Source of the DNA: Taenia hydatigena
Taxonomy: Eukaryota; Platyhelminthes; Cestoda; Cyclophyllidea; Taeniidae
Assembly: GCA_036345935.2 (NCBI GenBank)
Contig: JADWOT020001688.1
Coordinates: 1 to 64,000, forward strand
DNA length: 64,000 nucleotides
Direction of reading: 5' to 3'
In this document: positions 62,141-64,000 of the stretch, in pieces
Layout: every line of letters begins with the position of its first letter
Position numbering within the stretch: the first letter of the stretch is position 1
The notes under the pieces: generated by a model
Databases searched by the model: none
Told to the model about the DNA's origin: nothing
Seen by the model: the letters and a program-made list of their open reading frames with translations, nothing else
Translations under genes and position numbers: made by a program

Positions 62141-64000
62141 AATAAGTGTACGTCGTCTCCCCACTAGTCTTTCTTTTAATAGCGACATGATTAAATCAGG
62201 CAAAGGAGCATGACCAGATTAGATTAGCACAGGCCAAACTAGATCTGTCCGAACCACCCTGTGCCTAAAACTAAGTCTTGTCTTCGCGTACCTAGCTTGT
62301 ATTGCCGACAATCCTCCGGTTCATGTTTCATTTGACTACTTTAGTTTGTTCTACATCACTTCGTCTTAATTCCATTTCTTCATCCTCCTCCCCTTTCTCC
62401 ACTTACCACCTCGAGAGTAAAGGCAGGCGCATTGCTACTGCTTCGTACTTTGTGGGCTGGCCGAACTTCTGCCTGCCCATCTCATTGCCCACTTCCTACA
62501 TTCATCTCGCAGAGAGTCTCTCTACATCTTCGGTCCATTTGTGCCCTTTTCACTATATGACTGCGCCTTCCTGTCCGTTTGTCTACCGGAGTCTGCATAT
62601 GTTTTATTGCCCACTTCGATTTTCGTTTTTTAGGAGGGTCACCTTAATTGGTATTGCGAGGAATCAGGTAAGAAGGTGCGTGTGCGAATAGACTTAAGTG
62701 TACATAGGTGCAAGGGCTCACTCCTTCCATCATTTCCTTCAAAAGATTTTATCCTGCGCCTAGTAAGATCTCCTTTGGTCTTTCGTTGGATGGCCAGTCA
62801 GTTGCCCATCTACTTTTAACTCTACATGTCGCCAACACTTTACCACCCACCGACTCACTTCATTACATTTGGTCTCGATTTTCCTCCTGTGGCCTCTTTA
62901 CTTCCTGCCTTCTTTCATGTTAAAGTAAACCATTTGTGGTGGGAAGAGAGTAGCACTTGAAACGGCCGCAAGGCGCAGATGCTAAAGAGAGGCAGGTTGA
63001 GCAATGCAGCACGTAAAACTGGTGTAAACTTTCATGTCAAGTAGAGGCGATTTGTCCATGTTGCTTGCGTGAGAGCTGCAAACGATGGGATGCAGTGCAA
63101 GCGGTAGTAAATGAAGGTGGCGAACCTGTTGTTCGACCTTTGTTCAACTCGCAACTTGAGAGCCGTGGTGCCTCATCCGTATGCTAAGATAAAATCAAAG
63201 ATGTTGAGGAAGCGTCAATCTTATGCAAAATCAGCCACATCCTGGCTAAGACTACGCTTTTTCATTGGCACTTCGGATTAGACAACAATGCCGAAGGGGA
63301 ATCGATGTGAAGATTAGCCGACTATCCTTGGAAAGGAGGAGGTAGAAGACCAAGTGAAGCTGTCACTATAGACCTTTAAGCACAAAGTTTTGTGCATCAA
63401 CCGTGAAACAACTCTCAACTCTTAGTCACGATCTGATGTTGTCGACGCCCGAGCACCGGTCTCCACTAATCCACGACTTACTCATACCCTAGTCACAGCG
63501 ATCTGATTCGTTGGATTTGACAATGACAGTGACAGAGAATTCTACCTTCGACTAAACTATCATTAACTGACGTTCACCTCCACACAAACACTTTAATAAG
63601 TACCGCACCAGCTAGCAAATTTTAACAGGCACAAACTAATTCCCAAACAAATGGAGTTTGGAAGCCCATTACATTAGTCGAGGCATTGCAGAAATATCTA
63701 TCTAACAAAGGACTACCATATTTACCCACTGCGAAAGGAAGCGGCATGGAATGCAATGCGAAATGTGTCGACCAGACCCAATTAGTTACTATTTCTTCAA
63801 AAACATGAGAAAACAATGGCGGGAAACAACAAAGAACGGAAAGGCAATCAAAACTGAAGCTGTAAAAAACGGGGCATAACAGGGCACAGTGACACTCAGA
63901 TATTATCCAGGATTTGCTTTCAAAATGGGCTCCAATATGTCAATCTGCCTACATTTGTTACATTTTCTCTAGGAAATGAGAGAAAAATTGAGTAGGCAGC
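62141..64000. other. No gene seen; weak repeat-like stretch
   Basis: The stretch at 62.20-62.93 kb is pyrimidine-rich and has words (CAGATTAGATTAGCAC, CCTAAAACTAAGTC) reminiscent of the long repeat and of 25.99-26.06 kb. The 129-codon plus-strand frame at 62,302-62,691 is serine/leucine-rich, composition-driven, and not credited. Confidence 0.4.

Noticed and set aside
62302..62691. 129-codon plus-strand open frame
   Set aside because: Serine/leucine/cysteine-rich from pyrimidine-rich DNA, with no domain; length within chance expectation.
1..64000. CRISPR arrays, bacterial operons, rRNA genes, telomere repeats
   Set aside because: None seen: no regularly spaced repeats, no Shine-Dalgarno-linked gene runs, no rRNA-like blocks and no TTAGGG-type arrays.

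Overview
This window reads as nuclear DNA of a multicellular eukaryote, most likely an invertebrate. It is moderately AT-rich, has no dense gene packing, operons or ribosome-binding sites, and contains decayed intron-like and retrocopy-like sequence plus many diverged repeats. The one recognisable protein is a GRK2/3-type kinase, an animal family. A flatworm or similar repeat-rich invertebrate would fit, but nothing seen here fixes the lineage. No complete, confidently functional gene was found.

Layout. (1) 1-6.4 kb is copy A of a long repeat; its mirror image, copy D, lies at 56.85-62.14 kb in opposite orientation. Both carry the same decayed coding region (an unrecognised, possibly multi-pass membrane protein). 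(2) 7.9-18.7 kb holds three direct copies of a second repeat (R2) and three copies of a GRK2/3-like sequence: two short fragments joined head to head at 10.6 kb, and one 304-codon open frame at 17.76-18.67 kb that lacks the catalytic aspartate. (3) 18.7-35.1 kb is mostly featureless. It has a possible signal-anchor exon at 23.8-23.9 kb (minus), a doubtful integrase-like scrap at 26.5 kb and a hairpin at 33.97 kb. (4) 35.1-44.0 kb holds partial copies B and C of the long repeat and three of the four members of a SINE-like family (the fourth interrupts copy A). (5) 44.9-53.8 kb has two further pairs of direct repeats (R4, R3). (6) 54.9-59.0 kb on the minus strand carries candidate exons of an unrecognised gene and the decayed coding part of copy D; the rest of copy D runs to 62.14 kb.

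The main story is duplication and decay: repeat units carried pieces of at least two protein-coding sequences (a GRK-like kinase and an unknown membrane-type protein), duplicated them in both orientations, and the copies then diverged. All similarities were found by reading the sequence by eye, so repeat boundaries are approximate (often within 50-100 bases) and identity levels are impressions rather than computed values.
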